Assembly (NCBI GenBank): GCA_964586855.1
Contig: CAZPHO010000002.1
Coordinates: forward strand, 1 to 63,959
DNA: 63,959 nucleotides
Direction: 5' to 3'
Source: CAYLXN01 sp964586855
GTDB taxonomy: Bacteria > Patescibacteriota > Saccharimonadia > Saccharimonadales > Saccharimonadaceae
The stretch's first letter is position 1, and every line of letters starts with the position of its first letter. This document shows positions 8,922 through 17,333 of this stretch, in pieces. Under the pieces are notes generated by a model that saw nothing but the letters and a program-made list of their open reading frames with translations, did no database searches and had not been told where the DNA came from. The position numbers and the translations under genes were made by a program.

Positions 8922-9401
8922 ATGCCTCGTAAAGTTACTAAAAAACTCCAACGTCAGTTGCAGCCAGATCGTAAATACGATAGCGTGCTGGTGCAACGAC
9001 TAATCAACAAATCGATGCTTGATGGCAAAAAAACAGTGGCTGAAACTGCGGTTTACAAAGCCATGGAATACGCCGCTCGCACGCTCAAAAGTGACGAGCC
9101 ACTAGTGGTTTTAGAGCAAGCGTTGAAAAATATTTCACCTAATTTTGAGGTTCGTTCGACTCGAGTTGGTGGCGCTAACTACCAAATTCCGTATCCGATT
9201 CAGGGTCATCGTCAACAGCATTTTGCTTTTTCATGGCTGGTGGCGGCTGCCCGAGCCAAGTCAGGCATGCCTTACGAGAAGCGTTTGGGGACTGAGATTG
9301 TTGACGCTTATAATCAAACCGGTGCGGCTTTCAAAAAGAAAGACGACACTCATAAAATGGCCGAAGCTAACCGAGCGTTTGCTCACTTTGCGAGGGGTTA
9401 A
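8922..9401 (+). CDS. rpsG: 30S ribosomal protein S7
   Basis: S7 is the primary assembly protein of the 30S head and contacts the E-site tRNA. The 159-aa protein starts MPRKV and carries the family blocks for the KSMLDGKKTVAE region and GGANYQIPYP, followed by the conserved C-terminal AEANRAFAHFARG. It is 2 nt behind rpsL and 3 nt ahead of fusA, in the standard str order. Nothing in the sequence is unusual. Confidence 0.96.
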   Translation: MPRKVTKKLQRQLQPDRKYDSVLVQRLINKSMLDGKKTVAETAVYKAMEYAARTLKSDEPLVVLEQALKNISPNFEVRSTRVGGANYQIPYPIQGHRQQHFAFSWLVAAARAKSGMPYEKRLGTEIVDAYNQTGAAFKKKDDTHKMAEANRAFAHFARG

Positions 9402-9404
9402 GTT

Positions 9405-11489
9405 ATGGCAGAAAAGAAATTTGCACTGGAAAAAGTTCGCAACATTGGGATTATTGCCCATATTGACGCTGGCAAAACTACTACCACCGAAGGCATTCTT
9501 TACCGAACTGGCATCAACCACAAAATTGGTTTGACTCATGACGGCGAAAGCACCACCGACTGGATGGAGCAGGAAAAAGAACGCGGAATTACTATTACTT
9601 CGGCGGCGGTGACTTGCTTCTGGAAAGATCACAAGATCAACATCATCGACACGCCGGGACATATCGATTTTACGGCTGAAGTCGAGCGTTCACTTCGAGT
9701 GCTGGACGGAGCGGTGACGATTTTTGATGGTAAATCTGGCGTTGAGGCCCAGTCAGAAACAGTTTGGCGTCAGGCCGACAAATATGGCGTGCCTCGAATT
9801 TGTTTTATTAACAAAATCAATCAAACAGGTGGTGATTTTTATAAGTCACTGGACAGCATTCGCAAGCGCTTAAACAAAAACGCTTTTGCGGTTCACCTAC
9901 CGGTTGGTTTTGAAAAAGACATCAATGGAATCGTCGATTTGATTGCGATGAAAGCTTACACTTACAAGGAATTTACCGATCACGAATTGATCGAAAGTGA
10001 AATTCCAGCTGACATGATTGATAAGGCCAAACAGCACCGCTCGGAGTTGATTGAAGCGGCGGTTGAGGCCGATGACAATCTGATGGAAAAGTATTTCAGC
10101 GAAGGCGAAGATGCAATCACCGTAGCAGAGCTAAAAGATGCTTTGCGTGAGCGAGTGTTGAGTGGTGAATTTTTCTTGGTCACGGGTGGCGATGGCCGTG
10201 GGGTGATCGTCGAGAAGTTGCTAGATTTGATGGTTGATTATCTGCCAAATCCGTTGAATATTGGTTCGATCAAAGGCACCAACCCAAAAACTGGCGAAGA
10301 AATTAAGCGGAAACCGCTAGATTCAGAGCCGATGGCAGCTTTGGCTTTTAAGATTGCGACTGATCCGTTTGTTGGTAAATTGATCTTCGTTCGAGTCTAC
10401 TCAGGTGTTTTGAAAGCCGGTAGTTATGTTTTAAACACCATGACTGGCAATAAAGAGCGAATTGGGCGAATTGTCCGAATGCACGCTGATAAACGAGCTG
10501 ATATTGAAGAGATTGGGGCTGGCGATATTGCGGCCGTAGTTGGGCTGAAAGAAATCACCACTGGTGTGACTTTGTCCGATGTCAATTCTCCAATTGTGCT
10601 TGAGGGTATCGATTTTGTTGAGCCGCCAGTTTCAATTGCAGTTGAGCCAAAATCAAAGGCCGATCAAGAGAAGATGGGTGTGGCTCTGCAGCGTCTAGCT
10701 GAAGAGGATCCAACCTTCCGAGTTCATACCGATGAAGAGACCGGCCAGACCATAATGTCGGGCATGGGTGAGCTTCACTTGGAGATTCTGATTGATCGTA
10801 TGCGCCGCGAATTTGACGTTGAGGCCAATGTTGGCGAGCCACAAGTGGCTTTCCGCGAGACGATTCGAGGCACTTCCGAAGTTCAGGGCAAGCACATCAA
10901 GCAATCTGGCGGTCGAGGCCAGTATGGTGATGTTTGGATTAAGTTTGAGCCAAATGAGCCAGGCAAAGGTTTTGAGTTTATTGATCAGATTAAAGGTGGG
11001 GTGGTGCCGCAAGAATATCGCAAGCCAGTTGAGCAAGGTGTTACCGAGACACTTAACAACGGCGTGATCGCTGGCTATCCTGTGGTTGATATCAAGGCGA
11101 CGCTGTATGACGGAAGTTACCATGACGTTGACTCATCGGAGTTGGCGTTTAAGATGGCGGGAAGTTATGCGACTCGCGATGGTATCAAGGCCGCTCAACC
11201 AATTTTGCTTGAACCAGTGATGAAAGTTGAAGTGACCACTCCTGAGGATTTCATGGGTGATATCATCGGGGACTTGAACTCTCGTCGGGGCCGAATTGAT
11301 AAGATGGAGGATTTGTCGGCTGGGACGAAGTTGATTGTTGGTTTTGTGCCGCTAGCCAATATGTTTGGCTACACGTCTGACTTGCGCTCGATGAGCCAAG
11401 GCCGAGCCGCATCTTCGATGGAACTGGCTCAGTACGAAGAAGTTCCACCAAACGTTGCTCAAGAGATTATCAGTAGTCGCTCAAAATAA
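9405..11489 (+). CDS. fusA: elongation factor G with altered G4 motif
   Basis: EF-G is the GTPase that drives tRNA and mRNA translocation on the ribosome. The 694-aa protein has the P-loop IAHIDAGKTTTTEG, switch region RGITITSA, DTPGHIDFT, and the domain IV segment GGRGQYGDVW. The guanine-recognition motif, NKxD in nearly all translational GTPases, reads N136-K-I-N139 (codons at 9810-9821), so the base-contacting Asp is Asn. The rest of the protein looks fully functional and of normal length. It closes the rpsL operon and is followed by a terminator. tuf is not next to it but 4 kb downstream. Confidence 0.96.
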   Translation: MAEKKFALEKVRNIGIIAHIDAGKTTTTEGILYRTGINHKIGLTHDGESTTDWMEQEKERGITITSAAVTCFWKDHKINIIDTPGHIDFTAEVERSLRVLDGAVTIFDGKSGVEAQSETVWRQADKYGVPRICFINKINQTGGDFYKSLDSIRKRLNKNAFAVHLPVGFEKDINGIVDLIAMKAYTYKEFTDHELIESEIPADMIDKAKQHRSELIEAAVEADDNLMEKYFSEGEDAITVAELKDALRERVLSGEFFLVTGGDGRGVIVEKLLDLMVDYLPNPLNIGSIKGTNPKTGEEIKRKPLDSEPMAALAFKIATDPFVGKLIFVRVYSGVLKAGSYVLNTMTGNKERIGRIVRMHADKRADIEEIGAGDIAAVVGLKEITTGVTLSDVNSPIVLEGIDFVEPPVSIAVEPKSKADQEKMGVALQRLAEEDPTFRVHTDEETGQTIMSGMGELHLEILIDRMRREFDVEANVGEPQVAFRETIRGTSEVQGKHIKQSGGRGQYGDVWIKFEPNEPGKGFEFIDQIKGGVVPQEYRKPVEQGVTETLNNGVIAGYPVVDIKATLYDGSYHDVDSSELAFKMAGSYATRDGIKAAQPILLEPVMKVEVTTPEDFMGDIIGDLNSRRGRIDKMEDLSAGTKLIVGFVPLANMFGYTSDLRSMSQGRAASSMELAQYEEVPPNVAQEIISSRSK

Positions 11490-11504
11490 GCGACCACTGA
11501 TAAT

Positions 11505-11538
11505 AAAAAAGACGCTGACATTTGCAAGCGTCTTTTTT
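11505..11538 (+). terminator. terminator after fusA
   Basis: AGACGCT at about 11510 pairs with AGCGTCT at about 11527, flanked by A and T runs (six T). It ends the str operon. Confidence 0.92.
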
Positions 11539-11563
11539 GGTGGTAAAAAGGTGATGGTTCTGT

Positions 11564-11598
11564 AAAAATGAAAACTCCGCCTCTTAAGAGGCGGAGTT
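11564..11598 (-). terminator. terminator of the minus-strand envelope genes
   Basis: A 26-nt perfect palindrome at 11573-11598 (AACTCCGCCTCTT with its complement) is followed on the minus strand by TTTTCATTTTT. It ends the transcript of the 11.6-13 kb genes and faces the fusA terminator. Confidence 0.88.
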
Positions 11599-11618
11599 AG
11601 AAGGGGCGCTGTTACTTA

Positions 11619-11897
11619 TTAACGCCGATGCAAGTATCTCTTTCTTGCTGGATAAGCAGGTGCCAAAGGCTTTTCGCGAAAGGTCCGACGCACAAAAGAT
11701 TGCCGCAATCCGTAAGTCGAAGGCAATATCTCTCTTGCAGCTCCAATAGCTGCAATAAGAGTAAAGGTAGCTGCGATTAAAAACAGCCATAGCCAAAGAT
11801 TATTGGGCTGAGTTTGAAAAACTTCCCAGCCAATTCCACCACCGACGATTCCAGTAGCGGCAGCAGGACCGAGCGGCCCATTGACATTCGAATACAT
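11619..11897 (-). CDS. small membrane protein, unknown function
   Basis: A 92-aa protein with a Gly/Pro-rich N-terminus (GPLGPAAATGIVGGGIGW), one clear membrane segment near residues 33-53, and a very basic C-terminus ending RKRYLHRR. A strong GGAGGAAG ribosome site lies 5 nt before the ATG, which supports a real gene. It follows the glycosyltransferase by 15 nt and is followed by the operon terminator, so it is probably co-expressed with that enzyme. I do not recognise the family; an accessory subunit of a polysaccharide synthase is only a guess. Confidence 0.6.
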   Translation of the reverse strand: MYSNVNGPLGPAAATGIVGGGIGWEVFQTQPNNLWLWLFLIAATFTLIAAIGAAREILPSTYGLRQSFVRRTFREKPLAPAYPARKRYLHRR

Positions 11898-11912
11898 TTC
11901 TTCCTCCTTTTT

Positions 11913-12985
11913 CTACCAGGCGTGTTCTTTGTTTGAGCTGAAGAGTGCTTGGTAAATAGCTCGCAAATGCACACCCTGCAGAGTAATATCATAGATCATT
12001 TCTATGATTAGCGTGCCTGCCAAAAACATCATCGACAGGCCTCTCTTTCTTACGGTGTAAATCCGATTTACGATAAACACTGCTGTTACTCCTAGCCAAA
12101 AAGGCAAGAGTCTCAGTGAGCCATTGAGAATCGAAATAGTAGTAGTGGTTAAGAAAAACAGCACTACTAGAATTCCCAAGAATCCCCAAAGTTGTAGCCC
12201 CCAGTGTTTTGCTGTGTGGACAGTTAGCCCATAGTGAAGGCAGTTCTCAATTGCGCCACGCTTCCAGCGTAATCGCTGCCTCAACAAATCAGGCCATGTC
12301 TCCATAACTTCCGTTTTTAGGCCGCATTCAACTGGAGCAATGATTGAATATCCCAAATGCTGAATAGCAAATGTCAGTTCATTATCTTCAGTTAGAGCCT
12401 TGGTGTCGTATACTTGAGCTGATTGACCGGTCGCAGGAGCGGGCAATCGCCCATCCTGTCGCCCTGCTATCACCTCTTTTAAGACTTGAACGGTAAAAAT
12501 TGAGGCTGTACCAGTTAAAACCAGTGTCTGCCCCTGCCTCCGTTTAATATCTTCCTTGTAGCGAGCGTATTCATTGCGTTGAAGGCAACCGACTAATCCG
12601 CCGCCCTCTTTTCCAAGGAACACTCCGCCAACTGCGTGGTAGCCCTTACGAATGTAGCTCAGAGCAGAATTAATAAAGTCTGGCTCTAAAATACTATCAG
12701 CATCGACTACCATAATCAACTCTCGGTCTTCCATTAAGGCTAGATTTTTGTCTAGCCATTGGTTTAGCCCCCTGCCTTCTTAAGCTTGTTGTTTTTTGTT
12801 ATAAACACCTTTGCTCCAGCCAGCTGGGCTACTTCTTCTGTCTTGTCAGTGCAATTGTCAGCGATAACTATCGCTCGATTGACTGGAACTGTCTGGTTTT
12901 TCAGCGCACTTAAGCAGTCTAAGATATTCTCTTCTTCATTGTGTGCTGGAACAAGAACAGAGATTCTCCGTTCTACCGCTTCCAA
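11913..12985 (-). pseudogene. family 2 glycosyltransferase, split by a frameshift
   Basis: Two adjacent frames together make one processive GT2 enzyme. The N-terminal part (TTG start at 12985, AAGGGG upstream) carries VLVPAHNEEENI and VIADNCTDKTEE. The downstream part (to 11913) carries VVDADS, TEDNE, the QRLRWKRG signature and three or four C-terminal membrane segments, as in BcsA/PgaC-like synthases. The break is at a run of five G on the minus strand (plus 12768-12772). A sixth G would restore KKAGGLNQWL, the conserved GKAGALN region. This could be a true inactivation, phase variation, programmed slippage or a sequencing error. The enzyme would make or modify a cell-surface polysaccharide. 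Confidence 0.8.
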
Positions 12986-13087
12986 TCACATCACCCCTTC
13001 TTTTTAAATTTCTAGGCATGTTAAGCACGCCTTAAGCTAAGACTATAACACTTTCTTAATAAAGTCAACTTTATGTCAAGTATTCAA

Positions 13088-13126
13088 CAAAGTCAAAATC
13101 CATAGCAATTATTCTGCTATGGATTT
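13088..13126 (-). terminator. terminator overlapping the sortase stop codon
   Basis: A 12-bp inverted repeat (13096-13107 with 13115-13126) has a 7-nt loop that contains the TAA stop of the upstream gene. Its 5' arm on the minus strand encodes the last KSIA residues. The minus-strand T-run is weak (TTTTGACTTTG). Confidence 0.65.
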
Positions 13127-13867
13127 AAAATGTGCGACAATAAAAATGTTCTTTGAGGTGTTATAGATTCTAAAGCCATTATCTGCCAGCTGACAGGTGA
13201 CTATTACCAGCTTTCCTGGTTCGCGGGCCCAGATTTCTGGCATATATGGTGCTTCTTCTTGTTCTGGTGTGTAAATGCCATCGATCCCATAAACTAGTTG
13301 ATGTCCAGCTTCTGTTGTCAATATTACATCTTTACCGACTAGACTGTCTAAGTTAATTTCGCTTAAGAAATTCAACTTAAAATCGATAATCGACGAAGAA
13401 TGACCCGCCAAAACTGTCAAGTTGGAATTTGGTCCAGCGGCCTCAAAAGGATCTCCGCAAACAAACATCTCCAAATGATCTGGGTTGTATTTATCATACG
13501 GTGGCTCAATTATCTCCGTGCAACTATTCGGCATTGGATAGATTGAAGACCTCAACTCCTGGTTGCTTCCTGGCGCCAGTATTATTTCAACTGGCCAAGA
13601 AGCTGGTAAGCCTAGAGTATCATCGATTACTTCTTGTTCTATCTCCTCAGCGGCTTCCTCTTTTGTAGCTTCCTCAACTGTTTTTACCAGCTCCAGTGAT
13701 TCCTGAGTTAGTTCAGGAACAGGCTTCGGCTCCATATCTTTGGTCGATTGCAGCCGTTGGCTTTCTTTTGCAGCGCCTTCGCTCTTAGCGGTTAAATGCA
13801 TTAAAAATTGGCCAAGAAATAGGACTGCCAACAAAATCATCAATGCAGCAAGTACTTTCTTGATCAT
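13109..13867 (-). CDS. sortase family transpeptidase
   Basis: A 252-aa membrane-anchored extracytoplasmic protein. Residues 4-24 form the anchor, residues 30-85 an acidic low-complexity stalk, and residues 90-252 the sortase barrel with His156 (LAGHSS), Cys225 (VTCQ) and Arg233 (GFRIY) in the catalytic order. Sortases cleave a C-terminal sorting signal and join the protein to the cell wall or to pilins. The ATG at 13867 has GGAAGTGA upstream. It has its own promoter and lies upstream of the glycosyltransferase on the same strand. The substrate is not visible in this window. Subclass assignment is uncertain. Confidence 0.85.
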   Translation of the reverse strand: MIKKVLAALMILLAVLFLGQFLMHLTAKSEGAAKESQRLQSTKDMEPKPVPELTQESLELVKTVEEATKEEAAEEIEQEVIDDTLGLPASWPVEIILAPGSNQELRSSIYPMPNSCTEIIEPPYDKYNPDHLEMFVCGDPFEAAGPNSNLTVLAGHSSSIIDFKLNFLSEINLDSLVGKDVILTTEAGHQLVYGIDGIYTPEQEEAPYMPEIWAREPGKLVIVTCQLADNGFRIYNTSKNIFIVAHFKSIAE

Positions 13868-13888
13868 AGAATCACTTCCTTTTTTAAA

Positions 13889-13917
13889 ATACTACCCCCT
13901 AGTTCAAAATGATACAA
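13889..13917 (-). promoter_or_regulatory. promoter of the sortase gene
   Basis: On the minus strand TTGTAT and TAGTAT are 17 nt apart, ending 21 nt before the sortase ATG. Confidence 0.55.
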
Positions 13918-14037
13918 TGTTTTTATTTAAAAAGCAAATATTTGCAGCGGGTTGATAGCTTGAAGTTGTATATTAGCTCATAGTACTGAGACCTGAGCTC
14001 TAGGCAGGGTCTTGGCTGTATGATAAACCTAAGTATT

Positions 14038-14613
14038 ATGACGAAAAAGACCAAATCTAAAAATCCAACACGACTCCAGACCTTTCAAAATTACTTCTTA
14101 ATCTTTTTCAGCTGCTCGGTGATTGGCTGGCTGTATGAAGTCGGGCTGAGCTATGTCAAAAACATTCCTTTTGAGAATCGAGGCTTTTTGTTTGGGCCAT
14201 ATTTGCCAGTTTATGGCTTTGGTTTTGTGCTGATTGTTTTGGTGTTGCAAAAAATTGCTCCCAAGCCAATTACGGTGGCTAAAATCCCAGTTAGACCACT
14301 AATCGTACTTGTGACGATTGTGGTGCTGGCAGCCACGGTTGAATTGATTACTGGGATTATTTTTGACAAGATTTTTAATTTACGCTTGTGGGGCTATCGA
14401 GGCACGCCGTGGAATTACAACGGCTACATTCAGTTTGAGGCAGCTCGTAATTTTGGTATCGGTGGGCTGTTTCTTTATTATGTGGTTTATCAGGGCTTAG
14501 AATCTTGTTTGGCTAAGATCTCTAATCGGACTCGTTCGGTTTTGTTTTACACACTGGGGTCAATCATGGTGGTTGATTTGATTCAGCGGATAGTACAGAT
14601 GGTTGTGGCTTAA
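14038..14613 (+). CDS. CmpB-type putative ABC transporter membrane protein
   Basis: A 191-aa polytopic protein with about five membrane segments. The blocks GWLYEVGLSY and NRGFLFGPYLPVYGFG match the family often annotated as putative ABC-transporter type IV (CmpB); no ATP-binding partner lies nearby, so the transporter label is only a family name. I start at the ATG at 14038, because TATGAT at 14019-14024 would be the -10 and overlaps the earlier ATG at 14020. The region 13918-14018 upstream holds no gene. uppP follows with its own promoter-like element. Confidence 0.65.
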   Translation: MTKKTKSKNPTRLQTFQNYFLIFFSCSVIGWLYEVGLSYVKNIPFENRGFLFGPYLPVYGFGFVLIVLVLQKIAPKPITVAKIPVRPLIVLVTIVVLAATVELITGIIFDKIFNLRLWGYRGTPWNYNGYIQFEAARNFGIGGLFLYYVVYQGLESCLAKISNRTRSVLFYTLGSIMVVDLIQRIVQMVVA

Positions 14614-14641
14614 ATTTTAGTAAAATGATAAAATATTCTAC

Positions 14642-15454
14642 ATGTTTGGATATCTAAAAGTTTTTATTTTGAGCTTGGTTCAGGGAGTCACTGAATGGCT
14701 GCCGGTGTCGAGTACCGGCCACATGATTATTGTTGATGAATTTCTGCAGCTCGGGCAATCAGTGGAGTTCAAGGAGCTGTTTTTGATTCTAGTCCAACTC
14801 GGCTCAATCATGGCGGTGGTGGTGTTGTTTTTCAACAAACTAAATCCGGTTGACTTTAAGCAAAAAAAGTTTAAGCCAGAAACGATTGAGCTCTGGAAAA
14901 AGGTGCTGGTGGCGTCAATTCCGGCGGCAATTATCGGTCTAGCTTTCGATGATCTGATTGATGAATATCTGTTTAATGCACCAGTCGTAGTAGTGATGTT
15001 GATTGTTTACGGGATCGGGTTTATTGTCGTCGAAAATCAAAAACGGCCAGCCGAGACCAAGGACTTGGATAAGATCACGTATCGACAGGCTCTGCTGGTC
15101 GGCGCCTTTCAAGTCTTAGCTTTGGTGCCTGGGACGTCACGTTCAGGGGCAACGATTCTCGGTGGTTTGCTATTAAAAATTAAGCGAACGGTAATTGCTG
15201 AGTTTTCGTTTTTCATGGCAATCCCAGTCATGTTTGGCGCTAGTTTGCTTAAATTGATCAAAGTTGGGTTTGACTTAACTGCGGCTGAGTGGTTGCTGAT
15301 AGGTTTTGGCTGTGTGGTGGCTTTTGTAGTTTCGCTCCTAGCAATTAAATTCTTACTCAATTACGTCAAAAATCACGATTTTAAGATTTTTGGCTGGTAT
15401 CGAATTGGTTTGGGCGCTTTGCTGCTAATTTATTTTTTGTTTAAATTTCTTTAA
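14642..15454 (+). CDS. uppP: undecaprenyl-diphosphatase (BacA/UppP)
   Basis: This integral membrane enzyme dephosphorylates undecaprenyl diphosphate to recycle the lipid carrier for peptidoglycan and surface polysaccharides. Both catalytic blocks are present: QGVTEWLPVSSTGH at the N-terminus and VPGTSRSGATI near residue 162. Length (270 aa) and about eight membrane segments fit the family. The ATG at 14642 has no Shine-Dalgarno; TAAAAT ends 7 nt before it, suggesting a leaderless mRNA. Its placement beside a glycosyltransferase and sortase fits cell-envelope work. Confidence 0.95.
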   Translation: MFGYLKVFILSLVQGVTEWLPVSSTGHMIIVDEFLQLGQSVEFKELFLILVQLGSIMAVVVLFFNKLNPVDFKQKKFKPETIELWKKVLVASIPAAIIGLAFDDLIDEYLFNAPVVVVMLIVYGIGFIVVENQKRPAETKDLDKITYRQALLVGAFQVLALVPGTSRSGATILGGLLLKIKRTVIAEFSFFMAIPVMFGASLLKLIKVGFDLTAAEWLLIGFGCVVAFVVSLLAIKFLLNYVKNHDFKIFGWYRIGLGALLLIYFLFKFL

Positions 15455-15467
15455 TTAAAGTTTAGAC

Positions 15468-15496
15468 TTTACTAAATCAAAGTTTATCTGTATAAT
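15468..15496 (+). promoter_or_regulatory. promoter of tuf
   Basis: TTTACT and TATAAT are 17 nt apart. The leader to the tuf ATG is about 70 nt, with AAAGGAG as ribosome site. Confidence 0.75.
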
Positions 15497-15571
15497 GTGC
15501 TCTAACGTCGCACGCCGTTATTTTTTATTGCGCGCGAAATAGGATAATAAATTAAATAAAGGAGAATAACA

Positions 15572-16753
15572 ATGGCAGAATTTGACCGAACTAAACCGCA
15601 TGTTAATGTTGGGACAATGGGTCACGTTGATCACGGTAAAACTACCTTGACAGCAGCTATTACCGCTACTTTGGCAAATCGTTTGCCGAGTGAAATTAAC
15701 AAATCTGTGGCTTACGACCAGATCGATAACGCCCCAGAAGAAAAGCAGCGTGGAATTACCATCGCTTCGTCTCATCAAGAATACGAGAGCGAAAAGCGAC
15801 ACTATGCGCACGTTGACATGCCAGGCCACGCCGATTACGTCAAGAATATGATTACCGGTGCGGCACAGATCGACGGTGCAATTTTGGTGGTCTCAGCGGC
15901 TGATGGTGCGATGCCTCAGACTCGAGAGCATATTCTGTTGGCTCGCCAAGTTGGTGTGCCAAAGATTTTGGTTTTCTTGAACAAAATGGATCAGACTGAC
16001 GAAGAGATGGCCGAAATGGTTGAAGAGGAAATCCGTGAAATTCTTGAGAAGAACGAATTTGACAAAGATTGCCCAATCATCAAAGGTTCCGCTTTAAAGG
16101 CGCTTGAAGGCGACGAAGAGCAAATGGATAACATCATGAAGTTGGTCGAGGCGATGGATGAATACATTCCAGAACCAGCTCGTGATTTAGATAAGCCATT
16201 TTTGATGCCAATCGAAGACGTCCACTCAATCAAGGGCCGAGGTACAGTTGCTACTGGTCGTATCGAGCAAGGCATCGTCAAAGTCAACGACGAGGTTGAG
16301 GTTATCGGTATTCGAGCTACTCAGAAATCAGTCGTGACTGGTATTGAAGCTTTTCACAAGTCACTTGACCAAGGTCAAGCTGGCGACAATGCTGGCATCT
16401 TGCTGCGTGGCCTAGAGCGCGAAGACATCGAGCGTGGTCAAGTCATAGCCAAGCCAGGTTCAATTGAGCCGCACACTGAGTTTAAATGTGAAGTTTATGT
16501 TTTGACCAAAGAAGAAGGTGGTCGACACACGCCATTTACTAAGGGCTACAAGCCACAATTCTACTTCCGAACCACTGATGTGACTGGTGAAATTGAATTG
16601 CCAGCTGACAAAGAAATGGTTATGCCTGGTGACAACGCGACCTTCACGGTCAAGCTGCACAGCCCAATTGCGATGGAAAACGGTTTGAAGTTTGCTATTC
16701 GCGAAGGTGGCAAAACTGTCGGTGCCGGTGTGGTGACCGAGATTATCAAATAG
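15572..16753 (+). CDS. tuf: elongation factor Tu
   Basis: EF-Tu delivers aminoacyl-tRNA to the ribosome. The 393-aa protein has GHVDHGKTTLT, RGITIASS, PGHADYVKNMITGAAQ, a normal NKMD guanine motif and SALKAL, followed by standard domains 2 and 3 ending IREGGKTVGAGVVTEI. The residue before PGHADYV is Met rather than the usual Cys. It is a single-gene unit with its own promoter and terminator, detached from fusA, which is a departure from the common str order. The intact NKMD here contrasts with the altered motif in EF-G. Confidence 0.97.
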   Translation: MAEFDRTKPHVNVGTMGHVDHGKTTLTAAITATLANRLPSEINKSVAYDQIDNAPEEKQRGITIASSHQEYESEKRHYAHVDMPGHADYVKNMITGAAQIDGAILVVSAADGAMPQTREHILLARQVGVPKILVFLNKMDQTDEEMAEMVEEEIREILEKNEFDKDCPIIKGSALKALEGDEEQMDNIMKLVEAMDEYIPEPARDLDKPFLMPIEDVHSIKGRGTVATGRIEQGIVKVNDEVEVIGIRATQKSVVTGIEAFHKSLDQGQAGDNAGILLRGLEREDIERGQVIAKPGSIEPHTEFKCEVYVLTKEEGGRHTPFTKGYKPQFYFRTTDVTGEIELPADKEMVMPGDNATFTVKLHSPIAMENGLKFAIREGGKTVGAGVVTEIIK

Positions 16754-16770
16754 TTTTTCGCTAATTGATG

Positions 16771-16806
16771 AAAATAGCACTCGATTCTCGGGTGCTATTT
16801 TATTTT
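16771..16806 (+). terminator. terminator after tuf
   Basis: AAAATAGCAC plus TCG pairs with CG plus GTGCTATTTT around ATTCT, a 13-bp stem followed by a T-rich tail. Its tail overlaps the -35 of the rpsJ promoter. Confidence 0.9.
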
Positions 16807-16833
16807 GACTTTTGAGTGCCAATTAGTTATAAT
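16805..16833 (+). promoter_or_regulatory. promoter of rpsJ
   Basis: TTGACT and TATAAT are exactly 17 nt apart, one of the best sigma-70-type promoters in the window. Confidence 0.8.
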
Positions 16834-16851
16834 AACCAAGCAATATAAATT

Positions 16852-16901
16852 TCAGTGAGAATTTGGCCTGCCGTCTTGGTGCAAAGCCAAAGTTACACTG
16901 A
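16852..16901 (+). promoter_or_regulatory. structured rpsJ leader
   Basis: Outer stem TCAGTG (16852-16857) pairs with CACTGA (16896-16901). Inner stem TTTGGC (16862-16867) pairs with GCCAAA (16886-16891), capped by an 18-nt apical loop. The Shine-Dalgarno AAAGGA starts 4 nt after the structure. It is a candidate r-protein feedback site. Confidence 0.55.
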
Positions 16902-16920
16902 CAGAAAGGATTATTTTATT

Positions 16921-17250
16921 ATGGCAGAAGAAAAAAACGGAATCACTATTCGGATTAAGCTCAAGGCTTATGATCATCGAGTGATCGACAAGTCAGCTAA
17001 GCAAATCGTTGATACGGCAATTCGAACTGGTGCTCGAGTTTCTGGCCCAGTGCCGCTACCGACTAAGCGCAGCTCGTATACCGTCAACAAGAGTCCGCAT
17101 GTCTACAAAAAGGGCGGTGAGGCATTTGAGATGCGAGTTCACAAGCGTCTGATTGATATCACTGACGCCAAGCCAAAGACAATCGACAGCTTGCAAAATT
17201 TGAGTTTGCCTTCAGGCGTTGATGCTGAAATTCAGATGGAAGCGATTTAA
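16921..17250 (+). CDS. rpsJ: 30S ribosomal protein S10
   Basis: S10 is a 30S head protein, also NusE in antitermination complexes. The 109-aa protein has IRIKLKAYDHRVID near its start and the conserved SGPVPLPTKRSSYTV loop. The ATG at 16921 follows AAAGGA; the open frame extends 22 codons upstream through the leader hairpin and is not used. Unlike most bacteria, rpsJ is not joined to rplC. It has its own promoter, leader and terminator, and two unrelated genes separate it from the rest of the S10 cluster. Confidence 0.96.
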   Translation: MAEEKNGITIRIKLKAYDHRVIDKSAKQIVDTAIRTGARVSGPVPLPTKRSSYTVNKSPHVYKKGGEAFEMRVHKRLIDITDAKPKTIDSLQNLSLPSGVDAEIQMEAI

Positions 17251-17267
17251 GAGCAGCTTATAGAGCT

Positions 17268-17308
17268 AAACCAGTCTTGGGAGTGACCTGAGGCTGGTTT
17301 TATTTATT
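17268..17308 (+). terminator. terminator after rpsJ
   Basis: AAACCAG at 17268 pairs with CTGGTTT at 17294, with further pairs inside, followed by TATTTATT. Confidence 0.8.
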
Positions 17309-17333
17309 AGGCTGTTTTGCTATAATAATGCTA

